Below, piece after piece: positions 22,550 to 25,508 of a stretch of 25,508 nucleotides of DNA; position 1 is the stretch's first letter; each line of letters starts with the position of its first letter. The notes under the pieces are model-generated. The model was not told where the DNA came from. It made no database searches and saw only the letters and a list, made by a program, of their open reading frames with translations. Position numbers and translations under genes: made by a program. The DNA is from a virus. The stretch lies in the IMG/VR virus record IMGVR_UViG_3300032516_000182, positions 1-25,508 of that record. One strand, written 5' to 3'.

Positions 22550-25283
22550 ACAAGTCTCCTAATTCGAATTCTTTTATAGTATATTTATTCCAAAGGTATT
22601 CAATCTTTCCATAATCGTCTTGTATAGGCATTTTTATAATTCCAGAAGATGTGCGAGTTATATTTTCGAGAATACCATCTGGAAACATGCGCCAAGCAAA
22701 CTCTACCATTGATTTCTCGTTACCATATGTTATTTCTATTGCATAATCTGCAAGTTCTGATTCATTAGTAGTTATTTCATTAACGCATTTTTTTCTCAAA
22801 TAATGTATAAAGGAATCCAAATTTGAATATGAATTATTTAAATCATGTCTCATTCCTTTTTTAAACGTTTTATATTCCTGTAAGCAATTGCTCATTTTTA
22901 TAATATTTTCTTGTTTTAAATCATTTTCTTTATTCTGTAGTATCGTATAATCAAAATCTTTAGCTGACCTTGTTGTATATCTTCCTATGAGAGATAGGTT
23001 TGCTCTCATGTACCTACTTATATGATTGACGACTGAGTGATTGTCTAAGAAATAAGAATGCTGTTTATATTCTTTTATCATTATTTCCTGTTCATAAGAA
23101 TTATCTTTGTTTCTTAGTATTTCTGCAAAAGATTTTTTAAAAGCAAGATGACTATAAATATTATATTTTTTTATTTCTTTATTATATTTGCTCATATAAT
23201 GGGGATAAAGAAAACGAAAATAAGCAGGGCGTACATTACATAAAATGCGATTATTAAAATCCCATTTATAAGCTTCTTCGGGTGTCATATCTTTGTTTAT
23301 TTTTTTATATTTTGTCCAATGCTCACGGAATGGTGGTACAGTAAGCCCTTTTACCCCATCGATTATTTCTCCTTGTATAACTCTACCAATTTTCAATCTT
23401 TTTAAAAGTGCATCTCTTTCTTCTGTGCCCGGTGAAAATTCTTCGAGCATAGTATAAATTGAACTAGATATATTTGTAGCAAAGCCGACTTTACTATTAT
23501 AACCATTCAATTGACTTTTTACTTGTTTTTCATCATCTTTTGCATTAACAATTGTTTTTTCTGCTTTTTGACTTTCATACAATATTGGTATTCCCTCAAC
23601 TCTACCTTTAACCATTATATTGTTATTAATGGTACAAATTAAATCTCCGTCAAAATCTGCACCACCATGTATAGCACAATCAATACCTATTCCATTAGCA
23701 GGGAAAATTATGCCACTGTGAATGTGGCTGAACCATTTTCTTGTATCTGGTCTATCTTGTAAATTTAATACATTGAATTCTGAATGATGCACAATTGGGC
23801 TTCTTATGGCACTTATTCTGTCTATGCCTCTGTTTAGCCAATATTCTGAATAGTGCTCTCCGTCTTTTAATATTGGTTCATGTTCTACGTTAAATATATG
23901 GCATGCTTGATAGAAGGGGTCTCCTATCATAAATTGATAATTAGCGTTTATTAAAACACTACCCATGTAAGATTCTTTTTTCTTTTTGCTTATTGTTTTA
24001 ATAAATCTATTTTGAATATATTTGTCTTTGGAAAGAAGGGGGTTTAATAAAATAGCTTTAACTGATATGTCTGCTTTTTTAAATTCTTTTAAATTAAAAT
24101 CGTGCTCTCCTGTTGCATATAATAGCATATTTTCAGGACTATTACCACTAATATCTCTAAACCAATTTATAGTAGGTTCACATAGGTTAGCGATATCTGC
24201 ATCATTCATTTCTAATACTTGCAAGAACTGGTAACTGGTACGTGAATAGGATTTCTCTTTTTTTAAATTGACTTTAGCAATAGAAAAACCTAAATGATTA
24301 ATATGACATTTTCTTATAAAATCTTCTGTGTTAATATAAGCGTCATATAATTTGAACATTGATTCAGATAATATTAAATCAACATAACGTGCATCTTGTA
24401 TATTGCCATATATATCTTTGAAATAAAAATCTTCTGCTATTTCATCAGCAAATTTCTCAATATCAAATACACTAACAAGACCTTTCGTGAAAGGTGCTCT
24501 TATAATAGCACAACTAAAAGTATAGTCTAATTCTAACTCATCACTCCATTGTTTTGCAAGTCTTGGAGATATTAAACCTTGTCCATCCCATGCATTTGCT
24601 TTTATTGTGTAATTTCTTTCTTCTACATCATCATCTTGGTCAATTCCTTTATAAGTTACAAAATCAACACATCTTATTGTATCAATGTGTTTATCTGGTA
24701 CAACTGCAAATTTCGGGAATGAAACTGGTAATGTTGAAGAACTGTATAACGAAAAATACGCACCGAATTTTGCTGCTACCATCGGTACGCTCTCATCCCT
24801 GCCATTTTCTAGGATATCTATTAATGGATTTTTTATATCATTATTTATAAATAATGCTGTGTTTCTACGAATCATACCAGCAGATGCCATGAATGGTACA
24901 AATCTTATACCATTTATATAAAAGCCATTCTTTTTTAGAATATTTAGGTAATGGATTTTATTGGTAAATTCGATAGAAATCAAATCTTCTACAAATAAGA
25001 TTTTTTCAATTTTATCTATTGTTTCTGTGAGTTTTATACGATTTTCATTTGTGTTTTCATACTTTTTTAGCTTTTTTTGCAATAATAGTAAATCTTCAAG
25101 GTAATTTTGGTCAAAATTTCGTTTTTGATAAAGAAAAAGGGTTCTTAATAAGGAAGAATCATTAATTGTTATAACTTCTGAGTTAATTCTAGCTTCATCA
25201 AGAGAAATATCTATCGAAAAATTGGCTTTTTTTAATCTATCTGAAGAGAATTTTAATATGTAAAACTGCTGCAGTTTCTTGAT
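22539..25283 (-). CDS. YonO-like single-subunit (two-barrel) phage RNA polymerase
   Basis: 914 residues if started at ATC 25283. The catalytic double-psi barrel motif DFDGD lies at ~543-547 (HGGADFDGDLI), as in YonO of Bacillus phage SPbeta and in eukaryotic RNA-silencing RdRPs. Supporting family-like blocks in order: NDSSLLR near the N-terminus, MVAAKFGAYFSLYSSST (~168-184), ANAWDGQGLISPRLAKQW (~229-246), IRSPIVHHSEF (~493-503) and KVGFATNISSSIY after the catalytic loop. The enzyme should make RNA on DNA, using Mg2+ held by the three Asp, without host subunits; YonO transcribes SPbeta late genes. The first ATG/GTG/TTG codon in frame is TTG 25082, but that would remove 67 clearly coding residues. 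AGGAGG lies five bases before ATC 25283, and a stop (TAG) lies just upstream of that. It follows a consensus sigma-70 promoter and overlaps the zinc-ribbon gene. Confidence 0.87.
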   Translation of the reverse strand: MKKLQQFYILKFSSDRLKKANFSIDISLDEARINSEVITINDSSLLRTLFLYQKRNFDQNYLEDLLLLQKKLKKYENTNENRIKLTETIDKIEKILFVEDLISIEFTNKIHYLNILKKNGFYINGIRFVPFMASAGMIRRNTALFINNDIKNPLIDILENGRDESVPMVAAKFGAYFSLYSSSTLPVSFPKFAVVPDKHIDTIRCVDFVTYKGIDQDDDVEERNYTIKANAWDGQGLISPRLAKQWSDELELDYTFSCAIIRAPFTKGLVSVFDIEKFADEIAEDFYFKDIYGNIQDARYVDLILSESMFKLYDAYINTEDFIRKCHINHLGFSIAKVNLKKEKSYSRTSYQFLQVLEMNDADIANLCEPTINWFRDISGNSPENMLLYATGEHDFNLKEFKKADISVKAILLNPLLSKDKYIQNRFIKTISKKKKESYMGSVLINANYQFMIGDPFYQACHIFNVEHEPILKDGEHYSEYWLNRGIDRISAIRSPIVHHSEFNVLNLQDRPDTRKWFSHIHSGIIFPANGIGIDCAIHGGADFDGDLICTINNNIMVKGRVEGIPILYESQKAEKTIVNAKDDEKQVKSQLNGYNSKVGFATNISSSIYTMLEEFSPGTEERDALLKRLKIGRVIQGEIIDGVKGLTVPPFREHWTKYKKINKDMTPEEAYKWDFNNRILCNVRPAYFRFLYPHYMSKYNKEIKKYNIYSHLAFKKSFAEILRNKDNSYEQEIMIKEYKQHSYFLDNHSVVNHISRYMRANLSLIGRYTTRSAKDFDYTILQNKENDLKQENIIKMSNCLQEYKTFKKGMRHDLNNSYSNLDSFIHYLRKKCVNEITTNESELADYAIEITYGNEKSMVEFAWRMFPDGILENITRTSSGIIKMPIQDDYGKIEYLWNKYTIKEFELGDLYEK

Positions 25284-25295
25284 AGTAACCTCCTA
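25278..25295 (-). promoter_or_regulatory. Ribosome binding site and unusual ATC start of the RNA polymerase gene
   Basis: The minus strand reads AGGAGG-TTACT-ATC-AAG. The binding site is optimal and the five-base spacing is normal, but the codon at the start position is ATC. An in-frame TAG just upstream closes the frame, and no ATG, GTG or TTG occurs before codon 68. Either translation begins at ATC (as AUU does in bacterial infC) or a base change or sequencing error has removed an ATG. Confidence 0.7.
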
Positions 25296-25371
25296 ATCAT
25301 TAAATACTGCCTCCACTATCCTACTGATTTATTTTGCTATATCTATGGGGTTGTTTTTTTTATTGATAGAA

Positions 25372-25433
25372 AATAAACCCGAATAGGCTTATTCCTCCTT
25401 TCCCACCGCTCCTCACCTGTGTAAACAGCGGTG
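25372..25433 (-). promoter_or_regulatory. Hairpins in the leader of the RNA polymerase gene
   Basis: Two stems lie in the ~180-base leader: a 7-bp stem CACCGCT/AGCGGTG (25427-25433 with 25404-25410), and an 8-bp stem AATAAGCC/GGTTTATT (25386-25393 with 25372-25379, loop of six) followed by a fairly U-rich TTCT. An orphan AAAGGAGG lies between them without a start codon. The second stem could be a weak terminator or attenuator. Function is inferred from structure only. Confidence 0.4.
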
Positions 25434-25440
25434 TCAATAA

Positions 25441-25461
25441 AGACATTTTAGTATAATGTCT
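25441..25461 (-). promoter_or_regulatory. Inverted repeat at the predicted transcription start
   Basis: AGACAT and ATGTCT (6 bp, nine bases apart) lie directly downstream of the -10 box, at about +1 to +25. The position suits a repressor operator or a 5' hairpin that protects the message. No repressor gene is visible in the window. Confidence 0.4.
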
Positions 25462-25468
25462 AACTATA

Positions 25469-25497
25469 ATTATACCACACTTTTGAATAATTGTCAA
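25469..25497 (-). promoter_or_regulatory. Consensus sigma-70/sigma-A promoter for the RNA polymerase operon
   Basis: The minus strand carries TTGACA (25492-25497), exactly 17 bases, then TATAAT (25469-25474): a perfect match to the vegetative promoter. The predicted start is near 25462. This would place the phage RNA polymerase and the zinc-ribbon gene under host polymerase, as expected for early expression. No comparable promoter was found before the structural or packaging genes. Confidence 0.9.
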
Positions 25498-25508
25498 GGG
25501 TAAAACGC

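Noticed and set aside
22539-25082. TTG 25082 as the start of the RNA polymerase
   Set aside because: There is no ribosome binding site before it, and it cuts off 67 coding-like residues including a family-type block.

Overview
The window is a piece of a tailed bacteriophage (or prophage) genome. It is AT-rich, every supported gene lies on the minus strand (so the genes are read from the right end of the window to the left), and almost every gene has a strong AGGAGG-type ribosome binding site. This suggests a low-GC Gram-positive (Bacillota) host; that is an inference from composition and signals only.

Layout in the direction of transcription. (1) At 25.5-21.7 kb, a perfect sigma-70 promoter (TTGACA, 17 bp, TATAAT) and a hairpin-rich leader precede a large gene. 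Its product is a single-chain, two-barrel RNA polymerase of the YonO / eukaryotic RdRP-like superfamily, with catalytic motif DFDGD. It appears to start at a non-canonical ATC codon. It overlaps a 267-residue gene with a C-terminal zinc ribbon. (2) At 21.75-21.5 kb there is a non-coding stretch with a 15-bp inverted repeat and a GC-rich, structured island of unknown nature. (3) At 21.5-7.7 kb lies a long run of virion or adsorption genes: two small structural-type proteins, three tandem paralogues that each contain an internal duplication, several small beta-rich proteins, a 45-residue charged protein, a 2,116-residue fibre-like protein with about 44 copies of a 22-residue repeat, a BppU-like domain protein and a DNRLRE-domain protein. 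(4) At 7.6-6.5 kb there is a nucleotide-sugar epimerase/dehydratase behind what looks like the remnant of a gene. (5) At 6.5-0 kb is the packaging module: a probable small terminase, the large terminase, the portal protein, and the first codons of a further gene.

The packaging module has been invaded by two kinds of homing endonuclease. The large terminase gene is split by an approximately 1.1-kb group I intron carrying a LAGLIDADG endonuclease gene; joining the exons at the predicted site gives a 610-residue terminase. A free-standing GIY-YIG/NUMOD3 endonuclease gene sits between terminase and portal, and its last codons contain the portal ribosome binding site.

Working model (inference): the host RNA polymerase reads the strong right-hand promoter and makes the phage polymerase and its zinc-ribbon partner. 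The phage polymerase may then transcribe the structural and packaging genes to its left, as YonO does for phage SPbeta late genes. I found no convincing sigma-70 promoter in front of those genes.
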